Assembly (NCBI GenBank): GCA_914767715.1
Contig: OU612066.1
Span: 38,662,283 to 38,726,282 of the forward strand
Length of the DNA stretch: 64,000 bases
Direction of reading: 5' to 3'
Origin: Membranipora membranacea
Taxonomy: Eukaryota > Bryozoa > Gymnolaemata > Cheilostomatida > Membraniporidae
Position 1 is the first letter of the stretch, and every line of letters starts with the position of its first letter. The notes beneath the pieces were generated by a model. It made no database searches and was not told the origin of the DNA. It saw only the letters and a program-made list of their open reading frames with translations. Positions 1 through 11,574 of the stretch are shown piece by piece. The position numbers and the translations under genes are program-made.

Positions 1-290
1 CAATTGCCAATTGAGGCGTACAAATATTCGTTCCAAAAAGGCTTCATGATGATGGTAAGGAATGCGTACCGGGTCAACTGTCGGGATGGGACGAATCCAA
101 TTGATTGTTCCCTTCTCATGGTTCTGGTTCTACTATCCTCATCCCTTTTTGCTGTCACCATTACCATTACCGATATCAGCTCCTATATTTTATCCAAAAA
201 ATTCAGATTTCAGACTAGATCGTTGACCGCAAATCTGGTTTTGTATTTGCTATCATCAAAAATGTGTAATGTCAGATGGTAAGCCCATTG
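1..290. repeat. Left arm of a long inverted repeat (DNA-transposon-like)
   Basis: Bases 1-290 are, with roughly 85-90 percent identity by eye, the reverse complement of 4327-4642 (for example gcgtaccgggtcaactgtcgg here against ccgacagttgacccggtacgc there). The right arm has a short extra stretch near 4507-4535. Arm tips read caattgcc and ggcaattg. The arm may continue upstream of the window. No transposase is visible between the arms. Confidence 0.75.
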
Positions 291-309
291 AATTCCATAT
301 CTGGAATAG

Positions 310-3300
310 CATCATTAGCTTTCTTTTGCCAAAAAAAGGGCAAGCAAAAATAGCCAGTTCCTAGTAGCATTTTAGAAAAGCCCAAATCATTGACGTTAAA
401 GGCATTTTATCACCATACTGACTCTCGTGATCTGACTGGGCATGTAGATCACTGATAAACTAGGCTATCATTACCACAAAGCAGGTGTCGTAAGGCTAAG
501 TATGCATCATGCGTGACTTGAATTTGCGCATGTGCAAGAACAATGAGTTTAGTTTGGGTTCTGATTGCAACTTTGGAAAGGGGAAATGGGATATCTCCTG
601 CATAAACTGTCAATCAAAATCAACTAATAATGGCAAGAGAGGATAACTATTAATAACAATTCGCACGCTTTGGGGAATATGTCACCAGAGCAGGTAGCCA
701 ATCAGATGGCTTCGGAATTCCGAGACTCAATTTTGCAGAGATCAGCTCATGCCCAGAGCTGAGCATGCGCAGAATGTTTTATCACTGTTTGCAGTTTTGT
801 AGACAAGTGAATTTCCCAGGCTATATTTTTCATGCCAGTAGGGACAGCCAATCAGATTAATGTCAGAGCAGTCCCTGTGTTGAGTGTTTCAACTGGATGA
901 TGTCATGATACTACTTCCATTCCATGAGAAGAATTTAATTCAGTGGGTAAGCCATATAGTTTAGTAATGGCATCATATATATTCTGGAAATTACTCTTTA
1001 TGTTTATTGTGCTGTCTGTTCATACATCAATTAGGAACCTATTGAAATCATTTCAATAATATGTTGAATGCACACATTTTTGTTTTAATACTTTATAGGA
1101 AGAATTTTCATTCTCAAAGAATGTTTTACAATATAAGCCTTGAAAAGAAAAAAAATTGAATAGTAGATTGACAGAAAAAATATTATCATGTTATCTGTGA
1201 AAAATAATGTTTGGAAGAATGAATTTTGAATAAACTGACGGCCGTGGTGGCAACCAAGGTTGAAGGTAAGCTGTTTTAACAGGACGCTATAATATTGTTT
1301 AAAAGATTATTTGTTGACATAACATTGACATAACGTGTGAAGTCAATGGTTGCAGGCCAGAGGTCTAGCCTACAGAGGAAAGGAAAATCTATCATTTTTT
1401 TCCTGCAACAATTTATTGTATTTAAAATAAATGCACTAAAATAGTGAAATAAAATAAAGCAGCGGCATGGTGGGATAAGTCCAGGAATAGTGAGGCGACC
1501 ATGTCAGGACAATGAAGCCTACTTTCCACAAGGCTAGCCCAGACACGCAGCCTACTTGGCAAGATTCGACCCTTACCCCACAAACTCTCACGCAAGGCAA
1601 AAGGAGCCGCCCCCTCCTCCCCCAGATGGTATAAATTCAACAGGTTTGCACCAAATGGCTGTTACGGCCGGGGTTTTGATTTCTAACTCGCAATTATTAT
1701 TAAAAAGTAACAATTTACAATTTTCAATGGGCACAATTTGATACACAGAAAAGAAAGAGGTCACATAGCTATGTGGGCGGATTTTTGAAGTGAATAGGTG
1801 TCATTTAGATGACAATAGGTGTCAATTTCCGAAAAACGTATTTGATTTCAAAACTATGCTCTCATCAAGGTGAATGCCGAGAAATGATGTGCTATTTTTT
1901 TGTCTTTAAAACCTGATTACCAAGTTTTATATGGTACTGTTCAGGATCTAAAATTTGTTTGTTTTTGTTTTTGTATAGTTTAAAATCAATTCATTACTCA
2001 AGCACCATCGTTCAATTTTATGAGCTTTTTTTTAATTTTGTGATCATTGGAAGATATATTTGTGTCGTCGGCAAAGAGAATATATTTAAACATTGGCGCG
2101 GGTATAACCAAATCATTAATTAATATTAAATATAAAATTGGACCTAATACGGATCCCTGATCCGGACTCCTATATCGACCTATTTTATTGTATACTGAAA
2201 TGATCGTTGATCTTGACGAATTGCTTTCCGTTTTCTAAATAAGATTTCAGCAAATTACATACATCATTTATAAAATTATAAAAAGGCAATCTTTTAATTA
2301 AAATATCATGGTTGATGGTGTCAAAGCCTTGCTGAAATCTAAAAAATATTCCTTGCGTAGTTTTACTGTTATTAAAACTGTCACACAGGTGCTCCATTAC
2401 AATTATTATCTTTAATCTGACTATTGATTTTCACAATGAGTGTTAAACCTTTAAAAGTCTCGTCATATAAAAAGTGACAACTAAAAAAGATCGTGTTTTA
2501 AAAATTTGGTAAAAGAATCTTAAAAAGAATTTAAAATTCCTGAAGAAGTTTGAATGTGAGTTCTTCATTGGCACTGAGTTTCATTTGCATTCATATGTAC
2601 TGAGTGCAAAACAATTCTAATGAGATGACTTTCGTTGCCAGTAAAAGTATATATATTGGTTCTACACTCGACCATGCCTAGTTGTGTTGAGAAGATAACA
2701 ACATTTTTTGTCAGTTTTCAACAGGGGAAAACCCATCTACTCTCAACCCTTGATTGTCTTATTACCAGATCCCAAACAAGTTATCATATAGTACAAAGAT
2801 ACAGCCTTAAGGCAGGTTCTGCTAACTGGTGGCTAGGCGTAAAGACACTAGATCCAAACAAAAGGACAAAGACACCATCCCACTTTATGTTTTAGACGGA
2901 TTGCTGCGTTCACCCCAGCAGTTTGTCGACAAAATTAACTACTACTACACTACCATCACTGGAAAACCAGGTCCATCTCAAAATAACTTTACTCAACCAC
3001 TCAGTACTGACATGACTAAGATCTCAATTGGCAAAAGAAAGGAAATACTCAAAACCAGCAACACATTGAAAGCTGTACGTAGCAATTACTACCCTGCGTG
3101 GAGGCAAAGACCTATGCGTTCCAGTAGCGCAGATAATAAATCTTGCAGTGTAAACCTGTCGAAATCCACCATTGTACAAGACTTACCGCAGAAAAAACAC
3201 CTATGGCCAAAATTTCATCACCAAGGAAAAGGTAGAATGTTTAGAATGTGAACAAAGAATATCAACTAAAAAAATTTCCTTTTTGAGATTTATACGTATA

Positions 3301-3767
3301 TTATGAATTTGTAGAGATTATTATTATCATAAAATTATTGGTAAATTAATATTGGTGATTATATCAGTACCACAATGCATAGATAGCCAGCACCTTCATG
3401 TTGCTGATGTTTTCCAGGTGCAACATTCGGCAACCATTTTGCCTTAACCTATGCCTGCAAATGTTTTAAGCTCGAACTCTTTGGATGGACAATCTCAGCA
3501 AGAATTGCATGAACTAACCGGCAACAGTCAAGGATGGATGTGAATAGGAAAGATATTTCTTTTCATATATTATAGACCTCTGATGTTCAACCATTCACAT
3601 TATATTATATTATATTATATTATATTATATTATATTATATTATATTATATCATATCAGTGTGTGCTTATAACATATTATTATAATTATTCATGTAGGTGC
3701 TTAATTAATGTATGACTGAACAGCAGAATAAACGTTCATAGTCTCTCCCCCCCCCCCCGCCCTGAAT
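310..3767. other. Transposon-derived intron or upstream DNA without recognised genes
   Basis: Apart from the reverse-transcriptase fragment, this stretch contains an AT-rich microsatellite of tatta units at about 3598-3650, a C run at 3747-3758 and a decayed open segment at 2829-3240. No spectraplakin exon is visible before 5133. Confidence 0.5.
2030..2397 (-). pseudogene. LINE-type reverse transcriptase fragment
   Basis: On the minus strand, the segment reads FQQGFDTINHDILIKRL, then LKSYLENGKQFV. After a stop and frame break it reads QGSVLGPILYL, INDL and FADDTN: the reverse-transcriptase motifs of Jockey/CR1/RTE-like non-LTR retrotransposons, including the catalytic ADD. Both ends are missing and the frame is broken, so it is a dead fragment. 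Confidence 0.85.
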
Positions 3768-3775
3768 AGATATGG

Positions 3776-4301
3776 CAGGGGTGCCCAACCTTTTCTCTCA
3801 CATGAGCCATTTAAAAAATCAATCAAACCAAATGAGCTGACCTCGTTGCGTCACATGTAGACAACATGGAAACAGTCAGTGATATATATGTATCATATTC
3901 ATTCATGTATAAGCGCTGGCAAAAATACCAAAGCAAAGCATAGTCATTGTGTGAGATTATGCGCGTAGCGCAAACATTCTTTGAGGCAATTTCTGGTCAT
4001 ATGAGGCGCCCTGGAGTTTTGTAAGCATTTTAAGCATTTTGCAAATTTTTATAAGCATTTTGGAAAATTTAGGTTGGCAAGTCTGCAAGAAGACAATTCT
4101 ACACACATATGTACAATGCAGGCACCCAGTACAATGAACTTGTATACACTATACATACATTTAATGTACATTGTACATGCATGAATTGAATGCATGAAAT
4201 TCACGCCGAAAAGCGCGTGAAATTTGCAAATATTAAAATGAGCCACCCAAAAAGCCGAAATGAGCCGAGATGGCTCATGAGCCATAGGTTGGGCACCCCT
4301 G
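3776..4301. mobile_element. hAT-type non-autonomous DNA transposon (526 bp)
   Basis: The ends are inverted, caggggtgcccaacc and ggttgggcacccctg. The element is flanked by a perfect 8-bp target duplication, agatatgg at 3768-3775 and at 4302-4309. Eight-base duplications and CAGGGGT-type ends are diagnostic of the hAT superfamily. The element has no transposase ORF. Subterminal inverted motifs (atgagcc/ggctcat) repeat near both ends. The intact duplication implies a fairly recent insertion inside the larger inverted-repeat unit. Confidence 0.93.
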
Positions 4302-4326
4302 AGATATGGTGTCTAATACCAAACTA

Positions 4327-4642
4327 TATTGCTTACTATCTGTCATTAAACTTTAGATCACAGCAAATACAAATCCAGTTTTGCGGTCGACAATCTAATC
4401 TGAAATCGGAATTTTTTGGAAAAAATACGGGTGCTGATATCGGTAATTGTAACGGTCACAGCAAAAAGGGATCAGGATAGTAAAACCAGAACCATGAAGA
4501 GGGAACAGTCAATAAGTGCTGATTGCGCGTGCTCAAAAACAATTGGAGTCGTCCCATACCGACAGTTGACCCGGTACGCATTCCTTACCATCATCATGAA
4601 GCATTTATGGAATGAATGTTTCTACGCCTTAATTGGCAATTG
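4327..4642. repeat. Right arm of the long inverted repeat
   Basis: This is the partner of bases 1-290. It abuts, at its outer edge, the ttggcaaaa satellite at 4640-4985, whose monomer resembles the arm tip (attggcaatt). Either a 4.6-kb foldback-type element with inverted arms, or two miniature copies inserted in opposite orientations, would explain the pair. Confidence 0.75.
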
Positions 4643-4985
4643 GGTTGACGAAATGTTATTGGCAATTTATGATCGGCAAAATGAGATTGGCAAAATATCT
4701 TTGGCAAAATGAGATTGGCAAAATGAGATTGGCAAAACATCTTTGGCGAAATGTGATTGGCAAAATAAAATTGGCAAAACATCTTTGGCGAAATGTGATT
4801 GGCAAAATAAAATTGGCAAAACATCTTTGGCGAAATGTCTTTGGCAAAATAAAATTGGCAAAACATCTTTGGCGAAATGTGATTGGCAAAATAAGATTGG
4901 CGAAATGTCTTTGGCAATGTATGATTGGCGAAATGTAATTGGCAAAACATAGCATTGGCAAAATGTACATTGGCGAAATGTCTGC
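4643..4985. repeat. ttggcaaaa satellite with a 42-bp higher-order unit
   Basis: Degenerate 12-15 bp monomers (ttggcaaaatgtga, tttggcgaaatg) are repeated about 24 times. From 4730 to 4880 a 42-bp higher-order unit recurs about three times. Because the monomer length is mostly a multiple of three, open frames appear on both strands; none is a gene. Confidence 0.9.
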
Positions 4986-5132
4986 CACCCGTTATATCCT
5001 TGGGTTGATCTAGAAAAATAATCATACCTTGTCATGATAATTCGGGCGGTTGACCAGAGCTAGCTGGGTTCTGCCTTCTCTTATTGTTATATACCATTAT
5101 GCTCCTCCTCAGTGATACCTTTTTATTTGCAG

Positions 5133-8100
5133 GTAAAAGGCAGACATTTTCGGATGGTTTATCTCAGGGACATATTAAACTTCTCAGCTCTGATGATAAT
5201 ACTCGATGTACGCTCACTACTGTCAAAAAGTTTTCAGTACAATATGTCATACATCCTGTAACAATGGAGAAAATAGACTACAATGTCTCTGTGTTAGAAG
5301 GTACGCTTTGACTGTTACTCGCACATTGTGTAGTTTTACCTGATACATGCTTACTTAGAAACTCCTGCGTAGTCTACAGTGTACACACATTGCTACAAGA
5401 ACTTGAAATTTTACACAAAGTAAAATGGTCATGTTTGAATTGCATCCATCTGGACTTGGGAGGGATAACTCAAACCAGTATTTAACTCCACTGGATTACA
5501 ATCTCACCAATGTGATAATTTGATATCCTGACTTTTCTATGAGTATGATAAGTTATCACACTCTTGTTGTATTTTAGGAGTAATGAATCCATCTGAAGGG
5601 TTATATAAAAGTCCCGTTACTGGTGATAGTCTGAGTCTGGACGAAGCTATAGATAAAGGATTAATATTCGGAGATCTGCTCTCTACTCGTACCAGGAGAG
5701 CATTACTCCCAGCACCTCCAGAAGAACAGATATCAGCTACCTTCACTGAGAAGAGAAGTTATACTATAACTCACGCTAAAGACACCAAATCAGGTACGTT
5801 AGTCCACATACCCCGTGATAGGCAAATGAGAGTTATATTAGATTAGGGTGTTCATGCACCCCACTCATCAGGTCTTTACAACAATCAGCAGTTACTAATA
5901 CTGTTTGTCGCAAAGAGCTTTGCTATTTTCGTAAGTTCAACAATGTGCAACAATATGAAACGCCATGTGCAACAATCAAAAACCGCACTACAGTAACAAT
6001 ACATAATACATGTAACAATGTGTGAGTCCGCCCGCACTCGCCATGTATAATCAAGTGAAGCACTCCACACGACTTAATCTCTTCTGTTGATCTCAGGGCG
6101 TATCGTGACTATAGGAGAGGCTCGTAAGAAAGGTATATTAGACAATGACCTCACTACATTCCGAGATCTGAGAAATAGTAAAGACTTCTCTATACAAGAA
6201 GCTATCGATAATCAATACCTAGTGGCTACTCTCGATAATAGTAACAGTGCATCACCCACTGAACCCACAAGTAATGGTAAGTTACACCATCAAAGTGATT
6301 AATTTTTCTTGTTACCGCAAGCTCATCTGTATTAGTCTGATCTCAGTCTTGATACACTTTCGACTAGCAGTGTTACGCGGCGGCCATCACGTGACAAGGC
6401 TAACTTTTGACTACACCTAATTTTTACTATCAGCTTGAAGGCAACGAGGACACAACTCTATTGTATAAGAATAATTTATATATTACAGGGACCAGATACA
6501 TATCTACTAAAGTACATAATATACAGAGTGTAGTTAATCCAGTCACTAAGAAGGATATGACTGTCAGAGAAGCTGTCAAACAAGGAGTTATAGATGAGGA
6601 TACAGGTAAGTCTACCTAGTCAGTATTTACTTACTCCCAATCATAAACTTACACTTTTCACATCATCTATTTAACTGAGCTCTAGTGAGACTAAATTCAG
6701 GGTAACTGTTGTAGGTAGAACTGTAACAATCTTTTGGTCATCAGCAACATTTTGAGCCATGCTTCCATCCCGAGACCACCAAAGGGTTAGCAGCTGAGAC
6801 CACCAAAGGGTTAGCAGCTGAGACCACCAAAGGGTTAGCAGCTGAGACCACCAAAGGGTTACCAGCTGAGACCACCAAAGGGTTAGCAGCTGAGACCACC
6901 AAAGGGTTAGCAGCTGAGACCACCAAAGGGTTAGCAGCTGAGACCACCAAAGGGTTAGCAGCTGAGACCACCAAAGGGTTAGCAGCTGAGACCACCAAAG
7001 GGTTAGCAGCTGAGACCACCAAAGGGTTAGCAGCTGTATTTATATTATACTTTTATTTTTCTATCTCCACATGAATTCTGACTTTTTTAGATCTTTATGA
7101 TTCTATTGTTCTGACTTAAGGTGATTATGTAAACTTTGATGATGATGAGACGTTGAATATGACGACAGCGATACAGAAAGGTTTAGTGAAGACTAAACCT
7201 GTAGCACCTGCCTCATCACCTGTCAAAGATACCATGTCATTCTCTATAAGTGCTGTCTCTGATCCTAATACTGGTACGTGTGTATATATCCTCGTTGTTG
7301 TTGTTGTTGTCGTCGTCGTCGTTGTCGTGTTCGATGGTCATTTGGTATATTTTACAAATATCACTCCCCTACATCATAAGAGTCCAAAGTCTCCCAAAAA
7401 TCACCTCTTAGTATTATTCTTGGAATTAGGGAGATTTAAGTGATGTGTATGTTTTTATTCACCTTCATGAATGAATAATGCTTTCAGGTGAGCTGATGAC
7501 GGTAACTGACGCGCTGAGACACGGATTCCTTGATAGATCTCGTAAGAATTTCTGTAACCCTCGTACTAGAGTCGTCCACTCTCTAAGTGAGGCTATAAGT
7601 AACGGCTGGATTCACCTCAAATCTAACATGGAGGCCACGATATACAACACTGTCAAGTCTGGCTTCTCATATGGTCAGTATATGGCATCTGTTCATAAGG
7701 ATACTAGCTCTGGATCAAGTTGCTAGTTCTATTCCATGTTCTATTATTCCAATTTAGTTTTGTGATGTTACCCTTTTGTGTTCCAGAAAATATTTACCCA
7801 GTCCTCTACCGGAACTGATTTCATTCACATTTTCATACTATTACAGCAAATTCGACTTACTCTCCTCCCACCACTCAAGCTCCGGCAGCGTCAGCGACCG
7901 GCCTGCAGACCTTTGTGATATTATCAGTGAGGGACGTAGCGTTAGGGGATGAGCTTACTACTAGTATGGCTGTATCTCGAGGTATACTAGACTCAAGTAA
8001 ACAGAAATACCTCAACAGTGCTACGGGAGAAGTACTATCACTGGATCAGGCCATTAAACGCAGTAAGTTTATCTTCTAATCATGTATGCTCCGTATAATG

Positions 8101-10084
8101 TTATGTATGTTTACAAAGTGATGACTCGTGATGGCATTGCCGTTTGATGGTCACAATATTGTATTTGGTAGATTGCTCAACAAGATCATATAACAGGAAC
8201 CCTCAATTTACTCTATTTGTAGACCTTATTAAGTTGGTGCCGACTCTGCCCAACGCTCAGCCTGTAGGTCCTGTAGATCACTACTGTACAATCCCTAAGA
8301 GAAGCCTCGATATGCCCTTATATCATCATCAGCAGACAGTAATACCTCCCTCTAACTTAACTCCTACTATGAAACGTAGAGTTATAATACCAGATCAGCC
8401 TGTGAACCTGACACCCACTATGAGTAGGAGGGGCGTTATTCAGCAGCCCGCTAACCTCACACCTACTATGGGTAGAAGAGTTATGGTACCTAAGCAGGCC
8501 TCTAACCTTACTCCGACCTTGAGTAGAAGAGTAATGGTGCCACAACAAGAACCACCACAAGTCTTCAACAATAATCAGGTACAGGGTTTGATGATTTATT
8601 TTTCATGATAGAGACTGTTGATGTGGACGCAGGTCTTTGGTTTTGTTTAGGATAAGTAACGCTCAATCACATCTAGTTCTCTGTGAGCTGTGTTGATTAT
8701 AGAGAAAATCTGAAAAGTGTCACTTTTTGTTTAACCATATTGACAGCTTTTTGTTAGCTTTAAAGTAACTAAATCTACACATCTGTTTGTCAACTTGTGA
8801 TGTCTAAAAGTAGGAATCAATGTCTATTTTTATGTGTGCTTGATTTCAGGGAGAACCAATATATTCTCAAGTACGTAAACCTCGGAGTAGGCATCGCAGC
8901 GGGCCATCACCCACCCAGCCCTCACCAACATCTCAGAAGCCTCCAGTACCTCAGTCTGACGCTGTAGATATATACACAGCCAGTAAGAGAGGACTTCTCA
9001 ATCAGCAGACAGGGGAGATAACCTTACCTCAGTATGGTGTTAGTATGATTATAGATGACGCCATCATACAAGGTGAGATACTGTGCTGCACTGTATGATA
9101 ATCACATACCATATGGCATATGGCATATGGCACTTATAGGGCTCAGTTTTAGATTACCTCCCTTTCCTAATTTCCACTTATCTTCTGTAGATTTTGTTAT
9201 CTTCTTTGCCAATGTGGACATCTGCATAAAATGTCAATCAGAATGATATGAAAGCCTGTATATCCGTCTCTGGGCTCCGTCTCCGTCACAAAACCTGAAC
9301 TGTTACACATGTATTATTCTAGGATTGGTATCGACCAAGGTACAGCTGAGTATGTTGTTATACCGACCTTTCGACCCGAGTAGTTTCTCTATACATGAGG
9401 CGTTTCAGAGAGGATTTATAAACCCGATAACGTTAGCAGTGAGACATCCAGCTACAGGGCAGTACATGTCTCTAGAGTCAGCTCTCACTACAGGTATGTA
9501 AAGTAAGGATTATCCTTGATTAGGTTCACGACATGGTCTAGTCATAGACGAGTTCTATGTTTATAGCTTCTCTTAGCCAAATTTTAGTTGAACAAAACTC
9601 TTCAGTGTTATAAATCATAGTAGCGTACGATAAGACATGAATTTGCGATGCCAAAAGTTACTTCCCAACTGTCTCTGCGATAACTCAACAAATGATGAGT
9701 TCATCATTGACAGAGTGACAACGTTAACTTCCCTAGGATTATGTGACATGATAACTCTTGCTGAGATCTTTATTTAACATAAATCTCTAACTGGATTACG
9801 TTATGTTATAGGTTTGCTTCATCCTCGAGCTTCCTCGAGTTCTGTTCCTGTCGCAGCCATTCAGCCGACGTTACGTCACAATACAAACATTGCGTCTAAT
9901 ACACAACGTCGTGAGACCAGGACACGACGTTCTGAGTCTGTCGGTCGAGTCGATAGTGACAGACCAACAATGCAACGAACCATGAGGCGTAATCAGCCAA
10001 TCACGGTGCAGAGCCAAGAATTCAACAACTATAACACTCAATCTATATACCATCAGCAACAGATCCAGAGGAATCTACACAATC

Positions 10085-10124
<40 letters not shown>

Positions 10125-11574
10125 GCACATGATACATAACAATGGGTCACATTATCAGACTGTCAAACCAGAGAGAAGCTTCCCAACTCAAACATTACCG
10201 AGAAATCAACAACATCAAGTAATGGGTAACGGATTAGAAATGGGAAATCTCACACTGAATCATAATAACAATCAGGCGCCAAGCAACAAAACGGGCTCTC
10301 ACTTAGTGAATGGGAAGCTGTACGCTGCTAAATCAGGACACATTATTAACTCTAATGGTCAGGTGGTTAATCTGACTGATGGGGAGGTGATGAGCCTGGA
10401 CCAGGCAGAGAGAGTCGGTATAATACACAGAATGACTGATAAGGACCATCAGACTGGTCAGAGCTATGTACCAGCTTCTAACATGATGTTCAATCGGGTA
10501 AGGAGAGTTGGTGTGGGAATATGTAAATATGGGAGTAGTCACCACCTGCCAATAAAGGAGATGACTCTTAATTCTTGTTGTTTGCATGCGTGGTCAAGTG
10601 ACACAACTTTTGCAGGTCTCGGAAGAAAAAGATATTTCAAATTCCCTCATTCAAAATTATGATAATTTTGATTTATAATATAAAGCTGTTGTGTTTGGTT
10701 GTATCTCCCCTACTAGTCGTCTTGTCCTGTTACCCCGTCAGTCTTATTATTAATAGAATGATGCTGTTTGATTTTCAGGAGCCTTCGTGGTCTGATGTTT
10801 CGTCTGTTAAGAGCCCTGTAAGCTGTGTAGGCTTATGCTGCACTCCTGTATATGAATAAAACAGTCTCATTCTGTACATTCCTCATGTAACTCCAACCAA
10901 ACCTACAACATCCTCTGGTATAGACATTTTGTTACTGTGATAGGCATGCTTTGTTTGGTTACGTCGGAATCCTGTCCTTGCTTTGCCTTCTCCACACTGT
11001 ATAATGTGTCAGTGAGAATCACTCCACTACTAGCATGTCGATTATTTTCAAGTTTCCTTTGATCTTTCTCTCCCTGAGTTCATGACCCGCACCTTTCTGG
11101 TACCTTTCCTCTCCTAATTTTCCTTGTGGTGGTGAGCGATGCTCTGTCTCTACTCGTCTGTAGCCTCCTTGCCTGATCCTGTTTATTACTTTTTGTTTCC
11201 ATCAGAATTTCTTCAGATATTTTTTCATTCTTCTCTCTTGTGTCTTGTTTGACTAGAGACTATCTATATTTTTCACAAGCACACATATTCTGCTTTATCT
11301 AAATATAGTTTATTTATTTTGCCTGCAGGATCCGCTTCCATTTGTCAGCTCTACTAACTCAGCGGTTACAGGAATAGATAAATCTGCTGCCAACAGCGGC
11401 GGCAGCGTATTAGTGGTGCATGTAAGATCTGGAGATAACTCCAACACAGCAGATAGCCCTGGTTCTATCGCTAATAATAGATACGCTATGGTGCCAAATA
11501 ATATGCCTGTTGTACATCAGCTTCCGCCACATTTGAAGCAAATAGACCACCACTACGCAGAGATCCGCCACTAG
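5133..11574 (+). CDS. Plakin (plectin) repeat segment of the spectraplakin; ends in an alternative stop
   Basis: Exons: 5133-5300, 5578-5793, 6097-6276, 6489-6605, 7121-7273, 7488-7673, 7847-8062, 8223-8578, 8850-9072, 9323-9493, 9812-10497, 10779-10817, 11329-11574; about 985 residues. The recurring unit is a plakin-repeat signature, such as [19 protein letters not shown] (5613-5669), [38 protein letters not shown] and [15 protein letters not shown]. In relatives these repeats bind intermediate filaments or mediate junction attachment (VAB-10A, BPAG1e, some Shot isoforms). Exons 5133-8062 are all phase 1 in and phase 1 out, so each can be skipped or duplicated without shifting the frame. The repeats are degenerate, so I have not assigned the number of folded plakin-repeat domains. 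Confidence 0.88.

Noticed and set aside
2829-3251. 140-codon open frame with a segment resembling the pre-RT region of LINE ORF2 (QFVDKINYYYTTI)
   Set aside because: The resemblance is weak and on the opposite strand to the clear reverse-transcriptase fragment; at best a decayed piece of another element, so not listed as a gene.
4594-5035. Several overlapping open frames on both strands (up to 143 codons)
   Set aside because: They are produced by the ttggcaaaa satellite, which has a period that keeps frames open on both strands; composition is purely repetitive.
6741-7022. Minus-strand open frame of repeated VVSAANPL
   Set aside because: Artefact of the 24-bp minisatellite; no start context, splice sites or non-repeat sequence.
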